The notes under the pieces were generated by a model. The model was not told the origin of the DNA. It ran no database searches and was given only the letters and a program-made list of their open reading frames with translations. Below, piece after piece: positions 9,113-17,425 of a stretch of DNA of 64,000 nucleotides (the stretch's first letter is position 1; every line of letters starts with the position of its first letter). The position numbers were made by a program, and so were the translations under genes. This stretch comes from Teichococcus vastitatis (GTDB lineage: Bacteria; Pseudomonadota; Alphaproteobacteria; Acetobacterales; Acetobacteraceae), in the NCBI RefSeq assembly GCF_003604215.1, contig NZ_QXGS01000001.1, forward strand, positions 372,001 through 436,000, written 5' to 3'.

Positions 9113-9484
9113 ATGATCGGCGGCCTGACGGTTCTCCTGCTCTGCCAGCTGGCCGGTGAGGTTCTGGCCCGCACCATGGCGCTTCCCGTGCCGGGCCCGG
9201 TGATCGGCATGGTGTTGCTGTTCACCAGCCTGCTGCTGCGCGACCGCTTCGCGCCGGACGCCCCCCGGCCCGATCCCGGCGTGCCGGGTCTCGGCCAGGT
9301 GGCGGACGCGCTGCTGACGCATCTGGGACTGCTGTTCATCCCGGCGGGTGTCGGGGTGGTGGTGTATGGGCCGCAGCTGGCGCGCTGGTGGGCGCCGATG
9401 TCGCTGGCGATCGTGATCGGCACGCTGCTGACCATCGCGCTGACCGGCCGCATCGCCCAATTCCTGATGCGGCGGATGGGCTGA
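9113..9484 (+). CDS. lrgA: CidA/LrgA-family membrane protein
   Basis: A 123-residue protein with four predicted membrane helices, beginning MIGGLTVLLLCQLAGEVLAR and containing the family pattern LPVPGPVIGMVLL and LGLLFIPAGVGVV. CidA/LrgA proteins are small holin-like membrane proteins that work with LrgB in murein hydrolase control or export of small carboxylates. The ATG at 9113 has a GGAG 7 bases upstream. Its stop overlaps the lrgB start by one base (TGATG). Confidence 0.88.
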   Translation: MIGGLTVLLLCQLAGEVLARTMALPVPGPVIGMVLLFTSLLLRDRFAPDAPRPDPGVPGLGQVADALLTHLGLLFIPAGVGVVVYGPQLARWWAPMSLAIVIGTLLTIALTGRIAQFLMRRMG

Positions 9485-10200
9485 TGGATCTGACACAGAT
9501 CTGGGTCTATCTGGCGCGGGACCCGCTGGCGGCCCTGACCGCGACACTGCTGGCCTGGATGGCCGGGCTGCAGCTCGCCACCTTGTTCCGGCGCCATCCC
9601 GCCGCCAATCCGATCATCTTCGCCATCGCCATCCTGGCGGGACTGCTGCTCGCGACCGGGGTGGATTACCGCAGCTATTTCCAGGGTGCGCAGTTCGTGC
9701 ACTTCCTGCTCGGCCCGGCCACCGTGGCGCTGGCGGTGCCGCTGTACCGGCAATGGCGGCATGTGCGCGCCTCGGCCACGGCCGCGCTGGCGGCGGTGCT
9801 GGCCGGCGGCGCCATGGCGGCGCTGGCGGGTGTCGGCTTCGGGGTGATGTTCGGTGTCGCGCCCGAGGTGATCGCCAGCTTGGCACCGCGTTCGGTCACC
9901 ACGCCGGTCGCCATGGGCATCGCCGAGCAGATCGGCGGCCTGCCCGGCCTGACCGCCACAGTGGTGCTGTCCTCCGGCGTGGTCGGCGCCATGCTGGGAC
10001 CAATCGTGCTGAACGTCGTGCGGGTGCGGGATTGGCGCGCGCGCGGGCTGGCCATGGGCACGGCGGCGCATGGCATCGGCACGGCGCGGGCCCTCTCGGT
10101 CAACGCCACCGCCGGCGCGTTCAGCGGCCTGGCGATGGGGCTGAACGCGCTGGCGACCGCGCTGCTGCTGCCGCTGCTGTGGCGGCTCTTCGGCGGCTAG
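9484..10200 (+). CDS. lrgB: LrgB-family membrane protein
   Basis: A 238-residue LrgB homologue, all membrane helices. Recognisable family segments are FLLGPATVALAVPLYRQ, LAPRSVTTPVAMGIAEQIGG and the C-terminal GTAAHGIGTARAL. It follows lrgA with a one-base stop/start overlap and will be cotranslated with it. Function in Gram-negatives is debated: holin-like modulation of murein hydrolases or transport of pyruvate/glycolate-like acids. Its TAG stop shares the CTAG palindrome (10197-10200) with the stop of the convergent superoxide dismutase gene, leaving no spacer. Confidence 0.9.
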   Translation: MDLTQIWVYLARDPLAALTATLLAWMAGLQLATLFRRHPAANPIIFAIAILAGLLLATGVDYRSYFQGAQFVHFLLGPATVALAVPLYRQWRHVRASATAALAAVLAGGAMAALAGVGFGVMFGVAPEVIASLAPRSVTTPVAMGIAEQIGGLPGLTATVVLSSGVVGAMLGPIVLNVVRVRDWRARGLAMGTAAHGIGTARALSVNATAGAFSGLAMGLNALATALLLPLLWRLFGG

Positions 10201-10976
10201 ATCGTCAGGGTGCCGGCCTTGGCGGCAGCGAAGCGCTGCGCCACGGCGTCCCAGTTCACCACGTTCCACCAGGCCGCCAGGTAGTCGGCCCGCCGATTGT
10301 TGTATTTGAGGTAATAGGCGTGTTCCCACACGTCATTGCCCATCAGCACCCGCTGCCCGTCCATCAGCGGCGTGTCCTGGTTGGGCCGGGCGGCAATGGC
10401 GAGCTTGCCCGCCTGGTCCACGGTCACGAACACCCAGCCCGAGCCGAACTGCCGCGTCCCGGCGCCGTTGAAATCGGTCTTGAACTTCTCGAAGCCGCCG
10501 AGATCGCGGTCGATCGCCTGCGCCAACTCGCCGGAAGGCGTGCCGCCGCCACCGGCTCCCATGATCTGCCAGAACATGGAATGATTGGCATGGCCGCCGG
10601 CATTGTTGCGCACCGTGGTTCGCACCGCCTCCGGCACCTCGCTCAGCCGCGCCAGGACCTGCTCCAGCGGCATCTGCGCCATCTGGCCGTGGTCTTTCAG
10701 GGCATTGTTCAGTGCCGTCACATACGCCGCATGGTGCCGGTCGTGGTGCAGCGACATGGTGGCCGCGTCGATATGCGGCTCCAATGCGCCCGGCGCATAG
10801 GTCAAAGGCGGCAAGGTGAAGGGCCCGCCGGAGGGGGCCGGGGCGGCAGGCGCCGGCGCCGGCTGCGTGGCCGGTTGCGCCGTCGCAGGGCGCGCGCCGA
10901 TCATTCCGCCGGCAACGGCGGAGGGCACGGCAGCCAGAAGAAAGCGCCGCGCCAGCAGGGTCGTGGTGGTGGACAT
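10197..10976 (-). CDS. Exported superoxide dismutase, Fe/Mn family (Mn-type)
   Basis: A 259-residue SOD. An N-terminal signal with paired arginines (LLARRFLLAAVPSAVAGG) suggests Tat export, followed by an Ala/Pro-rich linker. The catalytic domain has the metal ligands in MSLHHDRHH, NHSMFW and DVWEHAYYL. NQDTP matches the outer-sphere Gln of manganese enzymes, so Mn is the likelier metal, although cambialistic use cannot be excluded. It disproportionates superoxide in the periplasm. The start is the ATG at 10976 after AAGGA. It is divergent from the kinase-like gene with only 52 bases between. Confidence 0.93.
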   Translation of the reverse strand: MSTTTTLLARRFLLAAVPSAVAGGMIGARPATAQPATQPAPAPAAPAPSGGPFTLPPLTYAPGALEPHIDAATMSLHHDRHHAAYVTALNNALKDHGQMAQMPLEQVLARLSEVPEAVRTTVRNNAGGHANHSMFWQIMGAGGGGTPSGELAQAIDRDLGGFEKFKTDFNGAGTRQFGSGWVFVTVDQAGKLAIAARPNQDTPLMDGQRVLMGNDVWEHAYYLKYNNRRADYLAAWWNVVNWDAVAQRFAAAKAGTLTI

Positions 10977-11028
10977 GAAGGATCCTTCATCCGTATCTGC
11001 GGCTTCAACACGGACGGGGCAGCGGCAG

Positions 11029-11595
11029 ATGCGCGACAAATTGAATCCGCCCCGGATTGTGGTGATCGGCATCTCGGGCGCCGGCAAGACAACCCTGGCC
11101 CGCCGCCTCGCCGCGCGGCTGGGACTGCCCCATCTGGAGCTGGACGCCGTCTACTGGGGCCCTGGCTGGACCGAGGCCGCGGAGCCGGCGATGCGCCAAA
11201 GCCTGCTCGCCCTGGCGGAACAGCCGGGCTGGGTTGCCGATGGCAACTACTTCGCGGAAGCCCTTCCCACGCTCTGGACCCGCGCGACGCATCTGGTGTG
11301 GCTGGATTATCCGCACCGCGTGGTGATGCCGCGAGTGATCCGGCGCTCCGCCTGGCGGCTGCTCGGCCGCGCGACACTATGGAACGGCAACCGGGAGCGC
11401 TGGCGCAACCTGCTCGACCCAGGCCATCCCGTCCGCTACGCCTGGCGCATGCTCCTGCCGAGGCGGGCGGCGATCGAGGCCGCCCTGGCATCCGGCCTCT
11501 GGAGCGAGCTGGAGGTGATCCGCCTGCGCCACCCGGCCGAGGCCGAGGGGGCGCTGGACCGGCTGGCGCGCAGCCTCAGCTGCCGGCCACGGTGA
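11029..11595 (+). CDS. P-loop NTPase, adenylate kinase/FlaR-like
   Basis: A 188-residue soluble protein that starts with a nucleotide-binding loop, IVVIGISGAGKTTLARRLA, then LPHLELDAVYWGPGW. It resembles the small kinases often annotated as topology modulation protein or adenylate kinase-like. No specific substrate is known for the group. Helical Arg/Trp-rich segments follow. The ATG at 11029 has only a weak ribosome binding site. The last 20 bases overlap the convergent pmbA gene. Confidence 0.75.
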   Translation: MRDKLNPPRIVVIGISGAGKTTLARRLAARLGLPHLELDAVYWGPGWTEAAEPAMRQSLLALAEQPGWVADGNYFAEALPTLWTRATHLVWLDYPHRVVMPRVIRRSAWRLLGRATLWNGNRERWRNLLDPGHPVRYAWRMLLPRRAAIEAALASGLWSELEVIRLRHPAEAEGALDRLARSLSCRPR

Positions 11596-12901
11596 GGCCC
11601 TCGACGCGCAGGGTTGGCGCATCGGTGCCGCGACGGAAGCGCAGGTCATTCGCGGCGGCCATGTTCAGGAACATGTCCTTCAGGTTGCCGGCCACGGTGA
11701 TGCCGCTCACCGCTTCCGCCAGTTCGCCGCCGCGGATCATGAAGCCGGCGGCGCCGCGGCTGTAATCGCCGGTGATGCCGTTCACGCCGGAGCCGATCAT
11801 CTCGGTGACGTAGATCCCCTCGGCGATGTCGGCTCGCAATTCCTCGGGCGAGACGGTGCCGCCCTCCAGCCACAGATTGGTGGTGGCCGGGCCGGGCGGC
11901 GAGGAGATGCCGCGCGCCGCGCGCCCGTTGGAGGCGAGGCCCAGTTGCCGTGCGCTGCGCCAATCCAGCACCCAATGCCGCAGCACGCCATTCTCCACCA
12001 GGGCAAGTGGCTGACAGGGCATGCCTTCCCCGTCGAAGGGACGCGAGCGCAGGCCGCGCCGCCGCAGCGGGTCGTCCCGCAGCGACAGGCCGGCGGCCAG
12101 CACCTGCTGCCCCATGCGGTCGCGCAGGAAGGAGGTGCCGCGCGCCACGGCGGCGCCGTTCAGCGCCCCGGCCAGATGGGACGCGAAGGAGCCGGCCACG
12201 CGCGGATCGAACACCACCGGCATCCGCGCCGAGCGCGGGCGCACGGCGTTCAGCCGCTTCACCGCCCGTTCGCCGGCGCGGCGGCCGAGGCCGGCCGCGT
12301 CCTCCAGGTCGGACAGGTGGACGGCGCTGCTGTGGTCGTAGTCGCGTTCCATCGCGGTGCCGGCTCCGGCCACCACGGTCACCATGATGGAATGCCCGGA
12401 CCGGGCATATTCTCCGGCAAAGCCGGTGGAAGCGACCATGGCGACACGGGAGCGTGACCAGCCGGCCTCGGCACCCTCGCTGTTGGTGATGCCGGACACC
12501 GCCAGGGCGGCTTCCTCGGCGGTCGCGGCGCGGGCTGCCAGCGCCTCAGCATCGGGCTCGGACGGATCATCGAGGTCGAGGGCCGCGGCCTGCGGCGGAT
12601 GGAACTCGCCCAGGCCGCCGAAGCGGTCCTCCGGCACGGCGCGCACCATGGCGACGGCGCGCTCGGCCAGGGTCGCGAAGCCGCGCGGCTCCGGGTCGGT
12701 GGTGGACACAATGGCCTGGCGCTGGCCCACGAACACGCGCAGCCCCAGGTCGAAACCTTCGGAGCGCTCCAGATGCTCGACCTTGCCGAGCCGCCGCTGC
12801 ACGGACAGCGAGGCCCCCGCCACCAGCAGCGCGTCCGCCGCGTCGGCCCCCGCCGCGCGGGCGGCAGCCACCAGGGATTCCAGGCGCTCCAGCCGGTTCA
12901 T
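11576..12901 (-). CDS. pmbA: TldE/PmbA-family protein
   Basis: A 441-residue PmbA (TldE) protein. In the TldD/TldE pair, TldD carries the zinc HExxxH site and PmbA is the partner without it. No such motif appears here, and the C-terminal family pattern SPPGPATTNLWLEGG followed by GIYVTEMIGSGVNGITGDYS is clear. The complex processes modified peptides and degrades unfolded peptides. tldD is not in this window. It overlaps the start of the M16 peptidase gene's stop by four bases (ATGA), so the two form an operon, and overlaps the convergent kinase-like gene by 20 bases. Confidence 0.92.
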   Translation of the reverse strand: MNRLERLESLVAAARAAGADAADALLVAGASLSVQRRLGKVEHLERSEGFDLGLRVFVGQRQAIVSTTDPEPRGFATLAERAVAMVRAVPEDRFGGLGEFHPPQAAALDLDDPSEPDAEALAARAATAEEAALAVSGITNSEGAEAGWSRSRVAMVASTGFAGEYARSGHSIMVTVVAGAGTAMERDYDHSSAVHLSDLEDAAGLGRRAGERAVKRLNAVRPRSARMPVVFDPRVAGSFASHLAGALNGAAVARGTSFLRDRMGQQVLAAGLSLRDDPLRRRGLRSRPFDGEGMPCQPLALVENGVLRHWVLDWRSARQLGLASNGRAARGISSPPGPATTNLWLEGGTVSPEELRADIAEGIYVTEMIGSGVNGITGDYSRGAAGFMIRGGELAEAVSGITVAGNLKDMFLNMAAANDLRFRRGTDAPTLRVEGLTVAGS

Positions 12902-14163
12902 GCCGCCAGCTTCTCCGCGATGGTGGGCAGGCCGGGCACGCGGCCGGCGGGGCCAAGCGCCGCCAGCGTCGGGCGCGAGCGGAAGATCATGGCCGCCGCC
13001 TGCTGCACCTGCTCCACCGTCACCGCGGCGATCTTGCTCTTGGTTTCCTCCACCGGGATGATGCGGCCATGCACCTGGATCTGCCGCGCCAACTGCTCGC
13101 AGCGGCTGCCGGTGGATTCCAGCGACATCAGCACGGAAGCGCGTAGCTGCGCCTTGGCACGGGCCAGCTCCTCCTCCGTCACGTCGTGCTGCACGCGGCG
13201 CAACTCCTCCAGCGCCACGGGCACCAGTTCGGCCGCCTGCTCCTCGCCGGTGCCGGCGTAAAGGGCGAACAGGCCACCATCCCGGAACGGCTGGGCGAAG
13301 GAATAGATCGAATACACCAGCCCGCGCTTCTCGCGGATCTCCTGGAACAGGCGCGAGGACATGCCGCCGCCCAGCAGGGTGGAAAGCAGCATGGTCGGGT
13401 AGTGCATCGGCGTCGCGACGGCCGGACCCTCGAAGCCCAGCACCACATGCACCTGGTCCAGCTCCCGCTCCTCGCGGAACTCGCCGCCGCGATAGCGAGC
13501 GGCCTCGGACGGGGCGGGCGCCACGCCGGGCAGGTCGGCGAAATGGCGGGTGACGAGGTCCACCAGCTTGTCATGCTCCAGCGCGCCCGCAGCGGCCACC
13601 ACCATGCGGCTCGGGCCGTAATGGCGGCGCATGTAGTCCTGCAGCATGCCGCCCGGCATGGAGCGGATCACCAATTCAGTGCCCAGCGTTGGCCGGCCCA
13701 TCGGCTGGTCGGGAAAGGCCTGGGCCTGGAAATGGTCAAAGATGATGTCGTCCGGCGTGTCGTTGGCTTGGCCGATCTCCTGCAGGATGACCCCGCGCTC
13801 GCGCTCCAGCTCATCCGGGATGAAGGTGGAATGCGTCAGGATATCGCCGAGGATGTCGGCGGCCAGCGGCATGTCCTCCTTCAGCACCTTGGCGTAATAG
13901 GCGGTGTTCTCGCGCGCCGTGTAGGCGTTGAGGTGGCCGCCGACATTCTCGATCTCGCGGGCGATGGCGGCGGCGTCGCGCTTCGCGGTGCCCTTGAACG
14001 CCATGTGCTCCAGGAAATGGCTGGCTCCGTTCTCCGCCGCCGCTTCATCCCGCGTACCGGCATGCACATAGGCGCCGATGGAGACGGTCTCCACCCGCGG
14101 CATGCTTTCAGAAACAATGGTCAGGCCGTTGGCCAGGCGCGTCAGCCGCACCGCATCGGACAT
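12898..14163 (-). CDS. M16-family zinc peptidase (processing-peptidase-like)
   Basis: A 421-residue insulinase/mitochondrial processing peptidase-like protein. The inverted zinc motif HxxEH is present as HFLEHMAFKGT, with the conserved NAYTARENTAYYAKV segment and the later Glu-rich LERERGVILQEIGQ that supplies the third ligand. The C-terminal half is the usual non-catalytic repeat. The family often sits beside thrC in alphaproteobacteria; here two RlpA-like genes have come between. It is upstream of pmbA with an ATGA overlap. No signal peptide is seen. Confidence 0.92.
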   Translation of the reverse strand: MSDAVRLTRLANGLTIVSESMPRVETVSIGAYVHAGTRDEAAAENGASHFLEHMAFKGTAKRDAAAIAREIENVGGHLNAYTARENTAYYAKVLKEDMPLAADILGDILTHSTFIPDELERERGVILQEIGQANDTPDDIIFDHFQAQAFPDQPMGRPTLGTELVIRSMPGGMLQDYMRRHYGPSRMVVAAAGALEHDKLVDLVTRHFADLPGVAPAPSEAARYRGGEFREERELDQVHVVLGFEGPAVATPMHYPTMLLSTLLGGGMSSRLFQEIREKRGLVYSIYSFAQPFRDGGLFALYAGTGEEQAAELVPVALEELRRVQHDVTEEELARAKAQLRASVLMSLESTGSRCEQLARQIQVHGRIIPVEETKSKIAAVTVEQVQQAAAMIFRSRPTLAALGPAGRVPGLPTIAEKLAA

Positions 14164-14401
14164 AAGGCAGGGTTCCCGTGGTCATCAGGCCGGCAACAGG
14201 GTCCGGCGCTTCATCGCGTTATCGGCAATGTAAGGCGGATCAGGCATCGATACGACCCCGTCGCGCAACCGCATCCAGTTCAGGAACCGAAACGGCCTTC
14301 CGGAGTTTGTGGCGCGCCAAGGCTCCGCTTGAGCCGAGGGCAGGCGAAGAACACCGGCGCCAGCACATCCGGGGCACCAGACGGAAAGGACCTACGCAAC
14401 C

Positions 14402-14854
14402 ATGTCAGATCGCGGATCGCAGAAGATTATCGCTCAGGTAGCGCTGCTGAGCGTCCTGGGCCTGGCCGCCTGCAGCCAGGCTCCCGAGGCGCCGCCACCG
14501 GCGCCGACAGCGAGCGCCAAGCCGGCATCGCAAGCGCGTGAAGCGACGCCGGCAGGCGGCGTGCAGAAGGGCGAGGCGTCCTTCTACCACGACAAGTTCC
14601 ACGGCCGGACCATGGCCAACGGCGAAGCTTTCAGCCAGCAATCCGACTCCGCCGCCAGCAAGACCCTGCCCCTCGGCACCAAGGCGCAGGTGAAGAACCT
14701 GGAAAACGGCCGCACCGCCGTGGTCACCATCGAGGATCGCGGTCCCTATGTCGGCGGCCGGGTCGTCGATGTGAGCAAGAGCACCGCGCAGAAGCTCGAT
14801 ATGGTGGATGACGGCACCGCGCCGGTTGAGGTGCAGCCCCTGAACAACCGCTGA
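14402..14854 (+). CDS. RlpA-like double-psi beta-barrel lipoprotein (copy 1)
   Basis: A 150-residue protein with a lipobox LAAC (Cys24), an Ala/Pro linker and an RlpA-type domain: GEASFYHDKFHGRTMANGE, TLPLGTKAQVKNLENGR and IEDRGPYVGGRVVDVS, including the conserved catalytic-type His and Asp. RlpA proteins cleave naked glycan strands at division sites; this copy lacks a SPOR domain. It has a GGAAAGGA upstream. A paralogue follows 182 bases downstream on the same strand. The 238 bases before it separate it from the divergent M16 peptidase gene. Confidence 0.88.
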   Translation: MSDRGSQKIIAQVALLSVLGLAACSQAPEAPPPAPTASAKPASQAREATPAGGVQKGEASFYHDKFHGRTMANGEAFSQQSDSAASKTLPLGTKAQVKNLENGRTAVVTIEDRGPYVGGRVVDVSKSTAQKLDMVDDGTAPVEVQPLNNR

Positions 14855-15036
14855 GTCTCGCTACGCAGAACACTGACGGCTGGAAAATCCGGCTTTTTCC
14901 ATAGGATGCGCGAGAAACTTCAGCCTGCGCGGAAGGTTCCTTCCTCAGCCGGTAACGATCCGGCCCGGGCCAAGGCCCATAAACGGCGATCGCCGTCACC
15001 TCTTTTTCAACCGGCAAGCAGCAAGGGAGCCCGACC

Positions 15037-15492
15037 ATGCGAGCCCTGACCCTTCCGGCCTTCTGTCTGGCACTCGGCCTGAGTGTTGCCTTTTCTCCCG
15101 TCGAAGCGCGTGACACGCGGCGCGAACCGGCGGCGCAGAGCCAGACCCACAAGGCACAGAACCAGAACCGGCAAAAAGCCCGCCGCGTGCAGCGCGGCCG
15201 CGCGTCCTTCTATGCCAACCACTTCCACGGCAAGCGCATGGCCAATGGCGAGCGATTCAACCGCAACGCCAACAACGCCGCCAGCCGCACCCTGCCCCTC
15301 GGCACCGAGGCCCGGGTGAAGAACCTGGAGAATGGCCGCACCGCCACCGTCACCATCCAGGATCGTGGCCCCTTCAAGAAAGGCCGGGTGCTGGATGTCA
15401 GCCCGCGGACTGCGACGCTGCTCGGCATGCGTGAGGACGGCGTAGCAATGGTGGAGATCACGCCGATCCGCATTCCCGACAATCCGGGCTGA
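15037..15492 (+). CDS. RlpA-like double-psi beta-barrel protein (copy 2)
   Basis: A 151-residue paralogue of the preceding gene. It has a cleavable signal peptide (ALTLPAFCLALGLSVAFSPVEA) but no lipobox, a basic Gln/Arg linker, and the same core (GRASFYANHFHGKRMANGE, LPLGTEARVKNLENGR, IQDRGPFKKGRVLDVS). It is therefore probably soluble in the periplasm rather than anchored. GGGAG precedes the ATG. It converges on thrC, 27 bases away; a short hairpin (CTCGCGC/GCGCGAG) overlaps the thrC stop. Confidence 0.88.
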   Translation: MRALTLPAFCLALGLSVAFSPVEARDTRREPAAQSQTHKAQNQNRQKARRVQRGRASFYANHFHGKRMANGERFNRNANNAASRTLPLGTEARVKNLENGRTATVTIQDRGPFKKGRVLDVSPRTATLLGMREDGVAMVEITPIRIPDNPG

Positions 15493-15519
15493 ACCACGCG
15501 GCCCGGCCCGCCTCGCGCC

Positions 15520-16923
15520 TCAGCGCGAGTTCCGGCGGGCGTGGCCGCGCACCGCCGCCTCCACCGCCTCCAGGGCGTTGGGCAGCACGGTGAAGCGTTC
15601 CTCCCGCGCGAACAAATCGGCCAGGCGCGGCGGCAGCGGCGGGCGAATGCCGGTAGCCTTTTCCACGGCATCCGGGAATTTCGCCGGATGCGCCGTGGCA
15701 GCGACGATCACTGGAATGCCTGTCTCCGGCCGGTGCGCCCGCGCCGCGGCAGTGCCGATGGCGGTGTGCGGGTCAGCCAGATACATGCTGTCGCGGTGCA
15801 GGCGGCGAATCTCCTCCAGCGTCGCCTCGTCCGACACGGCATGGCCGTGGAACAGCGTGGTGGCCTGTTTCCAGGCCGCATCCGGCACCGGCATGCGGCC
15901 GTCGGCACGGAACCGGCGCATGGTGTCGGCCGTGGCCACCGGGTCGCGGTCCAGCAGCTCAAACAACAGCCGCTCGAAATTGGACGATACCTGGATGTCC
16001 ATGGAGGGCGAGAGCGACGGCGCCACCCCCTGCACGCTCATGTCGTTGGCGGCCAGGAAGCGGGTCAGGATGTCATTGCGGTTGGCGCCGATCACCAGCC
16101 GCTCGATCGGCAGCCCCATGCGGCGCGCCACCCAGGCGGCCAGCACATTGCCGAAATTCCCGGTCGGCACCGACACCGCCACCGGCCGGTCCGGCGCGCC
16201 CAGTGCCAGAGCGGCGTACACGTAGTACGGCACCTGCGCCGCGATCCGCGCCCAGTTGATCGAGTTAACGGCGGAAAGCTGCATCTCCTGCCGGAACGGA
16301 GCGTCGTTGAACATCGCCTTCACCAAGTCCTGGCAATCGTCGAACGAGCCCTGGACAGCGAGGTTGTGGATGTTGGGCGACAGCACCGTGGTCATCTGAC
16401 GGCGCTGCACCTCCGAGGTGCGGCCCTCCGGGTGCAGGATCACCACGTCGATGGCGGCGCGGTCGCGGCAGGCCTCGATGGCGGCGGAGCCCGTGTCGCC
16501 CGATGTGGCGCCGACAATGGTGACCCGCTCCCCCCGCTCGGCCAGCACATGGTCGAACAGATGCCCCAGCAACTGCATCGCCATGTCCTTGAAGGCGAGC
16601 GTCGGGCCGTGGAACAATTCCAGCGCGAAGAGCTGCGGCTCAATCTGCACCAGTGGCGCGGTGGCGAGATGGCCGAAGCCCGCATAGGCCCGCCGCGTCA
16701 TGCCCAGCAGCGTAGCCGGGTCCAGCGATCCCTCGGCGAACGGCGCCATCACCCGGGCCGCCAGTTCCGGATAGGGCAGGCCGCGCAGGGCGCGCCATTC
16801 GGCGGCGGAGAATTCTGGCCAGGATTCCGGCAAGAACAGGCCGCCATCCTCGGCGAGGCCGGCCAGCAGGACGGATTGGAAATCGCGGGAGGGGGCCTCG
16901 CCCCGGGTCGACACATAGCGCAT
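15520..16923 (-). CDS. thrC: Threonine synthase
   Basis: A 467-residue PLP enzyme making threonine from O-phosphohomoserine. It starts MRYVSTRGEAPSRDFQ, the usual ThrC N-terminus. The Schiff-base Lys112 sits in HGPTLAFKDMAMQ and the phosphate-binding region in GATSGDTGSAA. Longer in-frame starts up to 16986 are not family-like. No clear ribosome binding site precedes the ATG. Length is normal for the long bacterial form. Confidence 0.96.
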   Translation of the reverse strand: MRYVSTRGEAPSRDFQSVLLAGLAEDGGLFLPESWPEFSAAEWRALRGLPYPELAARVMAPFAEGSLDPATLLGMTRRAYAGFGHLATAPLVQIEPQLFALELFHGPTLAFKDMAMQLLGHLFDHVLAERGERVTIVGATSGDTGSAAIEACRDRAAIDVVILHPEGRTSEVQRRQMTTVLSPNIHNLAVQGSFDDCQDLVKAMFNDAPFRQEMQLSAVNSINWARIAAQVPYYVYAALALGAPDRPVAVSVPTGNFGNVLAAWVARRMGLPIERLVIGANRNDILTRFLAANDMSVQGVAPSLSPSMDIQVSSNFERLLFELLDRDPVATADTMRRFRADGRMPVPDAAWKQATTLFHGHAVSDEATLEEIRRLHRDSMYLADPHTAIGTAAARAHRPETGIPVIVAATAHPAKFPDAVEKATGIRPPLPPRLADLFAREERFTVLPNALEAVEAAVRGHARRNSR

Positions 16924-17016
16924 GGCGTTGCTGCAATAGGTCAACGCGCCATCCGGCGCCATCGAAGAAGCAGCAGATCCGCGCAACGAACCGTTGGGCC
17001 GCCCTGCCCCTGCGGG

Positions 17017-17310
17017 TCAGCCCAGCCGGGTCAGCGAATCGATCAGCCGTTCATTGTGGCTGCGAATCCAGCGCGGGATCAGGAAGGCATCCACCACCAC
17101 CCAGATCAGCGGCACGATCAGCACGGTGCCGATCGTGGCGAAGCCGATCAGGCTCAGCGCCAGCAGCGCGAGACCGGTGCCAACCCTGCCGGCATAGAAG
17201 CGGTGCGCGCCGAACAGGCCGAAGAAGAACCAGAGCAGATAAGCGATCAGCGGCGACTTCTTGCCGGCGTCGTAGCGCATCATGCTCCGGGCATCGGGGG
17301 GCAGGGCCAT
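17017..17310 (-). CDS. TM2-domain membrane protein
   Basis: A 97-residue protein with two membrane helices and the TM2 signature WFFFGLFGAHRFYAGRVGTGL followed by a second helix ending in WVVVDAFLIPRWI. TM2 proteins are widespread and of unknown bacterial function. The ATG at 17310 has AAGGAG at good spacing; a GTG two codons earlier is too close to it. Confidence 0.85.
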   Translation of the reverse strand: MALPPDARSMMRYDAGKKSPLIAYLLWFFFGLFGAHRFYAGRVGTGLALLALSLIGFATIGTVLIVPLIWVVVDAFLIPRWIRSHNERLIDSLTRLG

Positions 17311-17425
17311 CGCCACGCTCCTTGTGGTGTCCCGATAAACATGGTCGCTCGTCCGCCCGGAGCAAGCCGGAGCGTGGCCGCCGCCCCCTCTTGGCGAGCG
17401 CGCCGTTCGGGTTCAACACTGCCGC

